From Herpomyces periplanetae (taxonomy: Eukaryota; Ascomycota; Laboulbeniomycetes; Herpomycetales; Herpomycetaceae), in assembly GCA_009733715.1 (NCBI GenBank), contig WMKJ01000061.1, forward strand, positions 16,565 through 80,564: a stretch of DNA of 64,000 nt, read 5' to 3'. Shown here in pieces: positions 32,801 through 46,031 of this stretch. The first letter of the stretch is position 1; every line of letters begins with the position of its first letter. The translations under genes and the position numbers were made by a program. The notes under the pieces are model-generated. The model saw nothing but the letters and a program-made list of their open reading frames with translations, was not told where the DNA came from and searched no databases.

Positions 32801-33883
32801 CTACGTTGGTTTAGGATTGATTATTGTAAAAAGCCGGGAAAGCCGAGTACGATCAAAGTGATCCTTGACGATTCAGGATTACAAGATGACTTTTACAAAA
32901 GTGGAACAATTTACTCTGGTCCTGGTGAACCTGCTAATTCAGTATCAAAACCTTTACCGCGAGGAAAACGGTCAGTAGCACGTCCGATAACCCAAGGTCG
33001 ACTTATTAGACCACGTAACAAAGTGAATAATCAAGCAGCTTCAACGTCATTGCATGGCCGAAGTACAGCTCCAAACGTGGTGACTGGTGGTGTGATTCAG
33101 AATAATAAGCCAGTTAATTCAAATTACAAGAATACAGAAGCTCAAGGCGGTATTACAGTGCAACATAATGAGAGTTCGGTACGGGCTGACCCTACTGACA
33201 CTTTGTTATACCCAAGTGTTCCCAATTATGCAAATCAAGTATCAACAATTATACCCAACGCTTCAAGTATAGCAGATGGCACCACGTCAGCGACCTTTAA
33301 AAATATGCAGGGACCTACAACGGGTCGGGTACCAGTTCCAGAACCAACTCCCAGTCAACTACTCTACCATGCGCAATATGATTATGCGGCGCAGAGTAGC
33401 GGAGAAATTAGCTTCACAAAGGGAGATATTTTTGAGATTAAACAAAAGGAAGCTAATGGATGGTGGCTAGCAAGAAAGTTGGATAACTCAGGATCCGGAT
33501 GGGCACCCTCGGCGTTCTTAAAGATGTACACATCACCAAATGCAGGGACGACGAGGTTAGCGGCAAATGATAAAGAGAATTCAGCAGCGGTGACGCCAAC
33601 TAACGAAGATGAAGCTCTGCCTACAAATAACATTAACTTAAATAATACACCAGGAGAAGGTCATGGGCGTGTGAATAAACCAAAACCTCCACCTTTACCG
33701 GCCAAACGTCCAGCGGTCCAGAAGATGAGCGTGGGTGTAAATGTGCGAAATGAAGGAGGGCGAGTTAACGTGGCAAATAATAGTGAAATTAGCATTGTTG
33801 GGGGATTGGCTGAAGCATTAAGACGTCGGCAGCAGCAGTCATTGGATATGGCGAGTCAAGGCATGGGAAGTGGATCGGGATGA
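29826..33883 (+). CDS. myo1: Class I myosin (Myo1/MyoA), actin-patch motor
   Basis: Three exons: 29826-29828 (ATG alone), 29908-32681, 32815-33883, giving 1281 residues. The coding start is inferred: ATG is followed at once by GTACGC, a TGCTAAC branch site lies at about 29861, and TTATTAG precedes GCCGTCACTAAACG, giving the fungal myosin-I start [11 protein letters not shown]. The motor has P-loop GESGAGKTE (about residue 132) and the TEDS-site serine in KRGSVYEVP (about 360), phosphorylated by PAK kinases. Two IQ motifs (about 724-765), a TH1 membrane-binding domain and an SH3 domain (about 1106-1163, ALYDY-like AQYDYAA) follow. The tail ends in [14 protein letters not shown] and a Gly/Ser stretch. 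The acidic Arp2/3-activating end usual in fungal myosin-I is not seen before the stop. It drives endocytic actin patches. Confidence 0.93.
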
Positions 33884-36725
33884 AATTGGATTATGAATAT
33901 CAGAATATTGGTGTTGTAAGGATAAACTGATGATAAATGCATATAAATTGATATCATCCGTTTTGCCATAAGAAAACAGTTTCGCGAGTTCGGTTGCCTA
34001 AGAATCCGATTTCCGAAGAGTGTAGACATCCACAAAAATCTTGGGAAGACTTTAACTGTAGCTATCAAAATACTGTGTATAAAATTCATAAAGAGGAAAT
34101 CTAAGTATAGAAATTTATTGTTAAGGTACAGATACCATGCATAATTTTTTACGAGACGAACATGTAACCAAAATGACGTAACTATACACGTTTGTCTTGT
34201 ACAGGCACATGCACACGCACGCACGAACCTGAACAGCCTTCCTTTCACACAAACTATACACTGGTAATACTGAGCTTAATTAGTGGGCCCTAAGAGTATA
34301 GGGCTCAGTACGGTTACAGGTGTGGTAGGGCTGAAAGTTTAATATTCATGTGCCTTTGTTGAGGTTGCCATTCCTGGAAGGTGAATAGTAAGCATTGAAC
34401 TCCATCGGGAAGGCGCCGTCCTGTTTGCTCCAAGTCACGTGCTATGACAGATTGGTCATTTTTAGGTGAGTTGGAGGTGAATTGGGGACGAGAATGGAGG
34501 TGGAAGTGGGATGGGTAAATGAACGGATTTAATATGAATTGGATCACTAGGGTATGGACCAAATTAGACTTTGTGAATACTTAGGATCAGCTACAGGCCA
34601 TATTATTAATGTCAATATTACTCTCAATTATTTAATCATTAAACCCTTCCACTCCGTCTTTCTTTCCCCGTGCATAATCATTATTCATGATATACATGTA
34701 TCACGTGATGCATGTTGCTTCAGAGCTTGATTTGGTGATGGAGCATACGATTACGAGGGGAAAGGAATGAGTGACAGTAAAGATAAAAATTAATCGGTGG
34801 TTGAAGGGGAAAATATTACAAATAGGATTGATTGAGTGAACAAAGGGATAAGGTTGAAATAATGTGCGGATAAGTATAAAACTTGAAAAAGATAATACCT
34901 ACCAGGCGTTCGATAGGGATGGGGAACCTAAGAAAATTCCGATACGTGTACGTGAAGATAAACTCGATCCAAGGCAGAAATGAGTGTGTAAACAAGTGAA
35001 TATATGCAAAGGCTATCTATTGTACATTTACTGGGAAATTTCTCAAGCGAAACAAACGTAAAAAAATTCTTCATCAATAATAAGAAACTGTGTAAAGTTA
35101 GACTAAAAAAACATCCCAACGTTCCCTCGTAAATATTCTAAAGTATCTCGGAATGTTGAACGTACATTAAAGAGTAGATGGTGTACAAACAGACAGTTGT
35201 CTGTTTCAACGTTAATTAAATTGGTAATAAAATGGTAAATTTTCTGACCAAAAGTAACTAAACATACGATAGAATTGATTATGACAAACTACACTAATAT
35301 ACACTGGCTAACCAATGTTAATCTTGACCACTGAGACGTCAAGACCCAGTCCCTACCGTGGAGTATAACCAAGTGAAATATAACCACACTATAGCATGAC
35401 AGCACATAAAATATCATGGTACTGAACCGTAGGACACGACATACAATACGATGCGTTTCCATGCCATGCAATGCAATACTATGCCCAATCCCTCATTCAA
35501 CTTTCTCCAACTTGCCAGTCCTTTTTTTACCCCCATATGGCCTTGCTCTCTACTTCCCTTCCCCTCAACCTTCATCCGCCCTCCCAAGCAGCACCACATC
35601 ACATTCCACGTGATTTGATTACCTAATCAAACGGTAAAACGAATATTTTTGGGAATTTCACGAAGAACATTGGGAAATTTGGCGATATCTTCATCTTTTC
35701 TTTTATGTTTGGGTCGGGTTGAACAAGACTGGTTTATTGTCTGGAAAATTAATTAACAATTACCGTTAAAATTATCCTTAACGTAAAGTCTTTTTCTCAC
35801 CCGTTAAGTTTACCTGATTCGCGAGCGTATCTAATGCTTTCCCACAACACGATCATTTGGCCAATTTTTTTTATCCATTTTACATTGTGATCCTCGTGTG
35901 AATCTTCAAAAACGTCATCTTTATTCGACTCACTATACTATTATACCGGAGAATGGATATTATTTGCGTCAAGACTTGTCCAAGTGATTTCACGACCCGT
36001 ACCAAAATTTACTTCTCCTTCACTAACCCTTCCCCGTTCGTTATTTCTCTACCGCTTCGTCACCAAAATCTCAAAACTTTCACTCTCGTCAATTTCTTTT
36101 AACCCCTTCGTCCTATTACCCTCCCTGCCTTATACTGCTGTCAATACATCATTTCTTTCATCCTGCCCACTTTGTCTTCGCCTTATATCCTTCTTAACTC
36201 ACCGTTATTCGATCAAGTCACGCTTCCCGTAACTTGCGCTGCCTTGAAACACGCGTCTATCTCGTTCCTATCTCATCTCCATCCTCATTAAGCCTTCAAC
36301 ACTTATCGTCTCGTTAACTTGACCCTAATATTGCCCAAGTTCTTCTGAATTAATCATTACCTTCCCCATTTTTGTGGCCCTTCTCGAATCATCTTTCAGA
36401 CCCTCGTCCTCTATGTTTTTCTACTGATTCCCCCGCGCATAATCTTCTTACACATTCTAATATTTTCTTTGACCTTTAAGTTACCGTGATTTTTAAGCAC
36501 GGCGCATTTTTCCTCACTTACCCTACCTGTCATACTTTGATCCTCATTCATTTTACCTTCGCGTGCTAAACTGTATTTCTCTTTTATATTTTTTACACCA
36601 CGCTACACTTTGTCCTACTGGGTGTATCACAAACACTTTTTTTTCCCTACCTTGTATATCCCCGTTTGTCGAAACGCCCCCTCCAACGTTTACTTCTTAA
36701 TATCCCACGCGAATATTGAAGCGTT
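33884..36725. promoter_or_regulatory. Long intergenic region and pyrimidine-rich leader upstream of sin3
   Basis: About 2.84 kb. The first part is AT-rich with scattered repeats and no convincing exon. Two weak coding-like fragments (a minus frame at 34314-34562 and a + strand fragment at about 34904-34974) could not be joined into a gene. From about 35500 to 36725 the + strand is strongly pyrimidine-rich, consistent with a long promoter/5' leader for sin3. No tRNA or snRNA recognised. Confidence 0.4.
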
Positions 36726-39700
36726 ATGAACACAAATTCTCAGGCTCGAGACGGCTGGTTGACCGCTTCGTCAACTGTATCTAACCCCCCCCCTTCTGCC
36801 CCCGGATCAACGGGTAGTATGTCGATCTCAGATATTCGATCACATCCTCATCAGCATTCTCATCGTCACCAGCATCAACATACCCTTCAACATCAACTAC
36901 AAATCCAGCGGCAGCATCCTCATCCACTTCAGCATGAGCATCAACCCCCTATGCCGCAACATACTCCCATTCATCATTCTCCCCAGTCACATCAACAAGG
37001 TCAGCATAGACCTTTGCAGCAATCTTCCCGTTTACCCCAACCCACTCCACAATCGCAGGTTCAACAACAGTCCCAGCGGTCTCAACCAACTGCCTTACCT
37101 CCACCACCACCACCGCCTCCACCACCACCTCCCTCAGTGACTTCTGCATCTTCAAACGCACAAAGCCAACCGGGGTCTCAGCAACAAGCGCAACAATTGC
37201 AGCATCCTTACCCTCACAATCACTTTCATCAACATCAGCATCAATATCCCGGCCATCAATCACACGCTGCTTCAACTCATCAGTCGTACTACTCACACTC
37301 TCAGGCACCATCACTTATGCCGACACCCGGCCCTTCTGGCAGTCCTCATCCTCCACCTCCACACCCTATGAGCACACAGTCCATTACGCAACCTCCTCCT
37401 CCCCCCTCACACCATCATCACCCTCATTCACCACATCAATCAATCCAGCCTATCCAACCTCTTTCCACTCACAAGCAACTTCATTCCGTGCAAACCCATC
37501 AGTCGCTTCATGCTATGCCTATTCAACACGCTCAGCTTTCACAGCATCAATCACAGAGTTCTCATTCATCTTACTCGTACGTTTATATTTTCGTTTTCAT
37601 TATTATTGTGTTGTCGTCTAAACCCTTAGTTTTAATGCACTTGAGATATGAGCATTCTGGCCATCTTTAACTTTGATTCATTTAAAAACCGTCGTATTTC
37701 TCTTTTCACTAAACTTATTCTAACTTGACGGCTGTTATAGGTCTATTCCATGTAATTTATCGGCACAAAAACCTGTGCACTCCGCGCCTCACTCGCGACC
37801 GGTATCTTCAGTCCCTTCTCAAGGTATGCAGTAACTTCACTACTTGATGACACTTGCTATTTACTTTCGTATTTAAACGATTTTACTATGTGAAATATTT
37901 TATTTTGACCATTTATGTATTCAGGTTCTTACTATGGCTCTCCTCATCCTAATTCTCTCCCACCTATACCAAATATCACGTCTCTTGGTCCTATTCCACA
38001 AACATCACCTTCTCGTCACGCTCCATCCACACCAGATATTCATTACTCGCGACCTTCAACGAGCGGAGGCTTCTCACTACCGAGTCTAAGTCAAGTGCAA
38101 AACTCATCATCTGCTTCAAGTGGATTATCAGAACATGACCGAGGAGTTTCACGTGGAACGCGCGATCCTGATTTATCGATGCGACGCTTAGACGAACTTA
38201 GAGAAGTTGACTATCTTGAAACGGAGGTCCGAGAAAGAAATCGCGAGGTAGCACATATTCATCCAGCTAGTGGACTGAACTCAGGAGCACCTCTCACACG
38301 TAATATGGCTTTTGCCGGTCCATCGGTTCACAGTCCAGTGCATAGGCCGCATATGTCGACCCCGTTACCCAACCAGAGCGGATCAGGTTCAACGAAAACT
38401 TCGCAGGGTGGAGCAGCGGCTAGCGGCAGTGGTGGTATATCAAATAGTCCCGAGACGTCTACCGATACCCACGTTAACGTAACCGAAGGTAGTCTTTCCC
38501 ATTCAGAAGGACAACATAGTCAAAATTTTGTGTCAATCCAGGGGTCGCCACCTGCCAGACCTCATCAGTCAGAATGTGTAGCAGCGGGTGCGACGTGTAC
38601 GTCTACGCCGACAGTTTCAACGACAGTGACAGCTACAGCTACGGTGACGGCTGATTCCCAGCCGATACTTCATGTGAGTTCACTTTCCTTGATTAAGCTT
38701 GTTAGTCTTTTCTAAGTGAACGAGAGTGTTCGTTCGAGTTTATGAGGAAAGAAATACTCTTTCCAATGCAATTTCGCCTCTTAGATTGTTTTTACGCGCG
38801 TTAAACGTTCGTAATGATATGATATTTTGATTTGACTTTAGTGATTAAGTTCGCCCACGCGTTAATGTCACTTAGTGACGGCTGGCTAATTTTTCCCCGA
38901 CTGATTGATCATTAGGACGCTCTGAGCTATCTTGATCAAGTTAAAATCGAATTTGTTGATCGACCTTATGTATACAATCGGTTTTTGGACATTATGAAAG
39001 ATTTTAAAAGCGGGGCGATAGATACACCGGGAGTTATCGAACGGGTCTCCACGTTATTTGTGGGTAAACCAGAACTTATTCAAGGATTTAACACATTTCT
39101 CCCACACGGGTACAGGATAGAGTGCGGTACTGACGAAGATCCTCGATCAGTTCGTGTTACAACGCCACTTGGAAGCACCGTGACATCGCTACCACCGTTT
39201 GTATCAATTTCGGAGTCTCGGGAAACGGCATCGAATGGTCATGGAACGTTTTTTCATCCTTATGGTAATGAGGAAATGAAACCTAGCGGTAACGAAGGTG
39301 TTGGGACTGGACCTTTACCGTATAATATTTCTAATCCTGATTGGTGTGAAAGAAGTTCTCCCGCTTACCATGAGGGCAGTGGTGGTGCTATAGGATCATC
39401 GCAATATGGAGGACGCAAGCTACGAGCTGTGAATTCTTCCGTACCACCAGAGCGCTGTGAAAGTGGTCAATACTCAACTGGCGGAGGAACAAGAAGTAGT
39501 ATGTCTAGATACGATGGAACATCTGGGAGCGGAAGTTCTGTTATGCCTTCGACAGAGAATCACAGTGGCCGTTCTATGGTATCGCCTCGATCGAGTGAGA
39601 GTCCGCTTGGTGAGAGCAGTGCTACTGGCATTAATGGGAATCATGCGTACAATACTGGTGGATCAACGATGAGTGGCTTTGAGAAACGTGAGCGTGGTAC

Positions 39701-42700
39701 CGTAGAATTTAATCATGCGATCAGTTACGTTAATAAAATTAAGGTCAGTACAAGTTTCCGTACGCCGAAAATTTGGAACGAATGATGGCTAATGAGTTGA
39801 TTGAGCGGTTTTCGTCGCTGGATTATGATGTTTAGAATCGATTTGCATCTCAACCTGAAATTTACAAGCAATTTTTAGAAATTCTTCAAACTTATCAACG
39901 TGATTCTCGGCCGATACTTGAGGTGTATAACCAAGTTACGCGTTTATTCGCTACCGCACCAGATTTGTTGGCTGATTTTCGACAATTTTTACCAGATGCC
40001 AACGGTGGTAGCCTTTCTCGGGCTTCTGTTGAGCGATCGCTTGACGATGCTGCACCCGTAAGCGATGTTCGTGGAGATGTGATGTATCGACAAGTGGTAT
40101 CTGGGTCGGCTCAACAGATTATACAACAGCGCATTTCTGGGGGGTTAGATGCTAATAGTTTACCACCAGTTGGAAGCTTTGCACCGACTGCAAGCAGTAT
40201 GAAAGACAGCAAAAGAAAACGTGGCGTCAGTGGAGGAGATCGTATTAGTTCTGAACGACTAGTAGGTGTGAGTGATCGGTACGGCTCTGATAAAAGTTGT
40301 GGAGACAGAGTGGGTTGTGGGAATAATATGTCCAAATATTCAGTACCGCATAGTAACGAGAATGTGGGAGGAGCTTTACGTGGATCAGGTCCGGCGTGTC
40401 GGGTAAGCATTTGGATTTGAATAGGTATAAAATTGAATAACAATGCTAATTTGTTGGAATTTCAGAGGGGAAAACAGTTGTCTCGTTTGGTAGGAGATGG
40501 CAGAGGCCATTCCATATCTCCGGTGCTACTTGGGTCTATGGGAACTGAAGTTGAGCAGACGGAAGTTTTATCAACAGAAGAGGTCACATTCTTTGAACGA
40601 GCTAAAAAATTTATTGGGAGTAAGGGGCAGTTTTACGAATTCTTAAAGTTAATACATCTGTTCAACAAAGATGTGATTGATACTTCAATACTTGTGCAAC
40701 GAGCATATTCGTTTATCGGGTGCAATCCTGACTTGTTTAACTGGTTTAAACGGTATGTGCGATACGAAGAGTCTGATGTCACGATAGATGCGAAGGTTAA
40801 GTCAGTACATCCGGGGGTATCGCACGCGAGTTGCAGAAGTCTGGGTTTAAGTTATCGACTCCTACCAAAAAGATATACTCATGCTAAATGTTCGGGTCGA
40901 GATGCGCTATGCTGGTCAGTGCTGAACGACGAATGGACGTCCCATCCTACATGGGCATCGGAGGACTCTGGGTTTGTGGCGCACAAGAAGAATGTTTATG
41001 AGGAAGCTTTACATAGAATTGAAGAGGAGAGACATGATTATGATCACAATATTGAATCGATAACCCAAACCATACATTTATTGATACCGATTGCACAAAG
41101 CCTCCGGTTAATGAAAAGTGCAGAACGAATGGGATATCAATTACATCCTGGTTTGGGAGGACACTCGGAGATGATATGGAGACGCGTTGTGATGCGGCTA
41201 TATGGCAGAACGAGGGGGCGTGAAGTAATAGATGAAATGTTTAGAAGACCTTATGCGGTTATTCCGTTGTTATTGAAACGGTTTCAGAGCAAGTGCGAAG
41301 ACTGGAAAGCGGCTCAACGCGAATGGGAGAAGATATGGCGGAAGCAAACGAACAAAATATTTTGGAAGAGTTTAGATCATCAACATGTTCAAGTTCGTAA
41401 CTCAGATAAGCGGCAATTTCAAGCTAAGACGCTTCATACGGAGATTCAGTTGAAGTATGAAGAACAGAAAAGACGGTTAGCAGTGTGTAGTGGAACGGGA
41501 GGATCGGGGTGGATGCCAGGATATCAATTTTGTTTTGATTTAGATGATACTCAAGTGATTGTGGACGTAGCGTATTTGTTGATAGTGCATACGGAGAGTG
41601 GGACATCAGGGGATTCGGGGAAGTTGGTGAGCTTTGTTCATGAGTTCATTCGGCTATTTTTCGGGGCAGATGTAGGTGAAATTCTGGAAAAGGTGATGTC
41701 ACGCAGAGGAAGGGTTGGTAATGAGGGGCAAACGGGAAGAGAATCAGGAGAATCAGGAGAGTCAGAGGTTGGTGAAATAAGTGGGAGAAGTATAACGGAG
41801 CTTAGTGGCAAAGCCAGAGGTGCGGCAGGTAGTAATTCGGATGAAGAGGGAGAAGAAGCTGGAGAGGAAGAGGAAAATGATGATGAAAGTGAAAACATGG
41901 AAGATATTGTACCGGATGTTTGGCTGGAATATCCGGCGACAAGTTTGGGGGGGAAGTCAGGAGATGATGATAAAGTCGATAGTGCTGATATGGGATACCA
42001 AAGAAAAGTGTATCACATGTATTGCAATTTGCCGATATATTGTTTTTTCCGGACATTTTTGTTTTTGTACGAACGGCTGCGGAAGGTTAAACAAGCGGAG
42101 AGGGAAGTGCGTGAGGCAATCAAACTGGAGCAAGAGGATAAAGCAGCTCGGGAATTGGGGATGATTGATAAATGTGCGGATGATTACTGGATTGACATTT
42201 CTGAGGACGCCAACTTTTATGAGCAAATGATTGGGATGTTTGAGAGTCATGTTCGCGGGGAGATTACTATGGGTGAGATAGAGGAACTTCTCCGGCGGTA
42301 CTATTTACAACATGGTTGGCAATTGTACTCATTTGATCGACTAGTACATGCAATGGGAAGATTTGGACAATCGATTGTGATGTGTATGGGAAGTGGAGGG
42401 AAAGAGAGAACGGCAGAAATTTATCAATTATTTAAACGAGATCGGGTACGCGAACGAACAACAGCTAGGGAGGAGGTTAATTATCGTAAAATGGTGGAAA
42501 AATTGGCGAAAGATGAGGAGGAGATTTACCGGATAAGCTACGACAAAGTTAACAAAAAATGCTTTTTACGTCTGATGAGGGACAGTAACACCTTCGAATT
42601 GGATGAAATGTTGGAAGGATATGGAGGAATGGGGGAAGAGGAGGAATCAAGATTATGGACATATTATATATCAACGTATCAGACGATGGATGCAACGGAG

Positions 42701-43132
42701 CATATTAATGAACGAATGATATGGTATCCGATAACAAGGCGAGCTATTCCAAGTTTTGAAGAAATTAGTGAAGAACAAAGAGCAAGGGTATTGAACATGC
42801 GGAGCATGGAGAAATTGGAAGTCCGGATATGTCGAGATAACTACAGGCCTAGTTTTACGGCAAATCGGGAAGAATGGTGGATTCGGGATGACGGAGTAGT
42901 GGAGAGGAGTGAGGAAGATGAAAAGAAGATTGATAAAGAGGAATTGGATAAAGCAAATGGTGGAAAAGGCGAGCTAAACAATGAGAAGAATGAGATAGGG
43001 ACACCAGTTTTGGATCGATTAGAGAGCATGCTTTATTGTAAAGTCAGTTGGATGAATGAATTCAGCGAAGAAGAACGTAAAGAGAAGATGCAGTATTACG
43101 AAGGACTTGTAAACGGGCCACCAAAGACGTGA
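36726..43132 (+). CDS. sin3: Sin3-type transcriptional corepressor, histone deacetylase scaffold
   Basis: Six exons: 36726-37576, 37741-37823, 37925-38673, 38916-39743, 39836-40402, 40466-43132, giving 1914 residues; all phases agree. Sin3 holds the Rpd3-type histone deacetylase complex together. The first 285 residues are His/Gln/Pro-rich with a polyproline run. PAH1 ([13 protein letters not shown], from about residue 562), PAH2 ([15 protein letters not shown], about 825-885) and PAH3 (about 1070-1130) bind repressor peptides. The HDAC-interaction domain follows ([11 protein letters not shown], then CWSVLNDEW, about 1145-1260). The Sin3 C-terminal domain starts near [14 protein letters not shown], after an acidic Glu/Asp-rich spacer. 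Introns 3 and 4 fall inside or at the edge of PAH domains in phase 0. Exon 1 has no family match but is open and followed by good donor and acceptor sites. Confidence 0.93.
37097..37134. repeat. CCA/CCT triplet run coding polyproline in sin3
   Basis: A run of CCA, CCT and CCG codons gives about twelve prolines in the Sin3 N-terminal region, within a larger His/Gln-rich segment with many CAT and CAG codons. Confidence 0.8.
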
Positions 43133-43727
43133 AAATTTATACTAAACAATCAACAGAAAAAAATGAAATGTATATTACCGGATTGGGAAATGGTTTGAAA
43201 ATGAGGCCTTAGGGCTGAAAAATGAAGCGGCTTGAGTTCCCGGGTGAAGTTTAGCATGTTTCATAATTATGGAGGACTCGGAGCATATTCATGATGATGC
43301 ACTTACAAAAGCCCGATGCGAAGTATCGGCAGCATCCAAGCCTAGAGGAGAGCATACAGGGAGGTCTGGTAGTATAAAGGCAAAGTTCTTGGGATGGCTT
43401 AGGGAATTTTGGTGGTTTGGTCGAGGGGAATTGGGGATGATGGGATGGAGGAATAAGTTGGGGAAGAAGGGAAGAAATATGGTGTAGTGGTATGAGAAGG
43501 TTGAAGGGGGGGATTGGGAGTGGAAAGGACTATTTAAATATATAATTGTTGAGATTTGTATCAATAAGAATCAATAGCATCTTGAAGTATTACAAAGGTA
43601 ATAGTAGGTAATTGGGTGATTGATAGTTTCACATGGAATGGGACGTAGGTATCTTTTTGCTTTAGACATATTGGAGATGGGAAGGCGTAAGAATTGTCTC
43701 GCGTCGGCTTATTAGTAGACAATCTAA
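43133..43727. other. Convergent 3' region between sin3 and an unknown gene
   Basis: 595 bases between two convergent stop codons. The + strand is purine-rich. An open frame at 43269-43487 (72 codons) has no recognisable domain and is probably chance. Nothing else seen. Confidence 0.35.
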
Positions 43728-46031
43728 TCAGTGGTTCAAAATTAATGGACTAAGCAGCACGGTTATGCAGGGAGGATTAACTAGCGAGTTGCTTTGTCGT
43801 AAATCGGGGATTTGAGTAATGTCAAAAGCAGAAAGTCCATAGACATCGACTTCCGTATTGGAGGTTCTGTCGGTTTGATTGCTGAGTTTAAGAACCCGAA
43901 CTTTACATACGACAGTAAGGCAACAGGCACTGAAGGGCTTTTTTTCGGCAAAAATGTAGCCTTCGTGATATTTCCACTGGAAGGATTGAGGGGCAGCAGA
44001 ATAGATGGGGGTTTGAATAGTGAGGAAATCCGATTTTTCCTTGATCCATACTGAGGAGAGCGGGGGCAAGACGTTAGTACAAGGAAGAGAGGCGAGGAAG
44101 AAATAGCTTACCGATTGAAAATAATTTGGTAGGCTGTTGTATGTAGAGACTTGTAGTAGATAAGCCGAAAACGGGATCTGGAACGAGTCAGTAGAGGCGA
44201 GGAGCAAGGGGAAAAAGACTTACAGACAATATGATTAGGAGAGGGATATATGAAACGGTTTTTAATATATTTGTTAGCGGAAATGACAAGCTTGGATTGA
44301 TAAACCGTCACCAAGGCATGGTTAAAGTGGGAATTAGCACACATGACGCGCAGGTAACCCAAATACTGTGCATCCTTAAAGGTTTTGACCTTCTCAGGTA
44401 AGGGGAGGGGTTTGGAGCTAATTTCGGGCGGACGGGGAGGAACAACTAATGTAACGTCAGGGCATGGCTTCTTTCCGGGGGTAGGGGGAGCAGGCTTTTC
44501 GGGGATATACGGTTGTATATGGTCCAAGCTTCGACCGATTTGTTGAGGCGATTGAGGGAATTCGGGATCTTCCTGATCAGGACCGGACTCTGCACTTTCG
44601 GTAGATGAACCATGGCGAGATCTGGGTACAGAGGGTTGGAAGAAGACATCAAATGAGCTAGGGTGAGGATCAAAAACACCGTCCGTGGTTCGTCTGCCCG
44701 ATAGCTTTGGGATTATGTTGAATCGAGGATTTCGACCGGTGAGATATTTGTGCGACGTGACACTTTTGTATGAACCGGGTTGTCTTAAACACCCATGGGA
44801 AGCTACTGCGGCCAAATTTTCCAAGTCAGATATTTGGCAAGCCGCCGAAGTCGATTGTGATAGTTTATCATTACTAGTACTCGGGATTTCATTCCAAACG
44901 GATGAAGAGCTACTCCAGGCTTCAGAATGATGGGAAGGCTGATGAACGTCACGAGCGGTACCTGAAGAGGATGCAGAGGGAACTAGGAAAAACTCGGAAT
45001 TCCCGGACGGTACATTGGGCATACCGGGTAATTTTCCGATATGGGAAATACCTGAGTTTGAAGCATGAGAAGCTTGATTCTCCGTACTGTCAGGCTTTGA
45101 AGGACTTTCAAGAGGTAACGTTGGAGGATTCCTATGTGGATTAGAATGTGACGCAGCAGGAACTTTGAAGGGTCTATGATGAGACATGAGTTGACGACCG
45201 GTCATATAGTCGTAAACTCTGTCGATGTCTTCTGGAGTTCTAAAGACTAATCTGTTGCTGGCCACGGCAAGTCCAGAGGATGCAGCGGAATTTGAAAAGC
45301 GTAACATATGCTCACGCAATTGATTAATTGAAAAGCGTTTATGAGCGTTATCTGAATTCTCGTCAACTTTAAGGTAATGATTAAGGGCCAGGTTTTGAGC
45401 GATTATTTCCATATGCTTAGGGCCGAAGACTTTGTGAGAATTTCCCCGACGTACTGCGGTTGTTATCCAATAGTTTAATTGGGGCGAAGGTTGGGAAGGG
45501 TGTTGCAACGTATCTTCAATAAGATTTTGTGGAAGGACATATTTAAGATCAGACGGAACTTTTACGACGGAAACTTTATCCTGCCATACAACTTTGGAAA
45601 GATTTGGATAGTATAATTTGGCAACTTTTGCCGGCATCAGAGAAGTAGGCAACGAAGCTTGGGAGAAAGATTCGTTTGACTTGGAGCTTATAACTCTAAC
45701 ATAACTATCATTAATGACGTAGGGATCTGTAGGATTTCGGATACGCTTGCGAGGACGACTTTTGGGTTGACCGCTGGTACGAAGTGCTTTTTCTGTATGA
45801 AAACGGGCGTGTTAGATGAGATGAGAAACGAACGAGCAAAAGGAAACCTGATGGTATATACTTACGATTGGTTGTAGAAGGAACATGATGGTCGGGGGCA
45901 TGAAGATTTACGGTGGAGTTGGATGATGCCAACTGGGTTGTCTGATGTGGTGGAGGAGGTTGTCCATTGATCAGAAGTAGCGTTAACAAGCGGTATAAAA
46001 GCAACCTACAAGGGAAGCTTTTGTAAAACAT
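43728..46031 (-). CDS. Unrecognised three-exon protein
   Basis: Minus-strand exons 46031-45866, 45792-44224, 44050-43728 (introns of 73 and 173 bases, phases consistent) give 685 residues. I do not recognise the family. A hydrophobic, basic start is followed by a basic patch KSRPRKRIR that could be a nuclear signal. A folded-looking region of about 200 residues (SLMPAKVAKLYYPNLS to TPEDIDRVYDYMTGRQL) follows. Then comes a long Ser/Pro-rich disordered middle including PPTPGKKP and PPRPPE. A second folded region spans the last intron (DAQYLGYLRVMC, then IKEKSDFLTIQTPIYS and FDITQIPDL). Long open exons and exact splice phases show it is a real gene. The 5' end is the least certain: an AG acceptor just upstream keeps the frame open, but the sequence before it looks like a pyrimidine-rich leader. 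Confidence 0.6.

Noticed and set aside
34314-34562. Minus-strand open frame and nearby coding-like fragment at 34904-34974
   Set aside because: The fragments read like protein, but are short enough to arise by chance and could not be joined by credible splice sites into a gene with a known family.
38674-38915. Possible C/D snoRNA in the longest sin3 intron
   Set aside because: A CTGA box exists near the 3' end, but the C-box candidate is imperfect and no terminal stem is clear.
43269-43487. Small + strand open frame after sin3
   Set aside because: No domain, no leader pattern, purine-rich low-complexity translation; probably chance.
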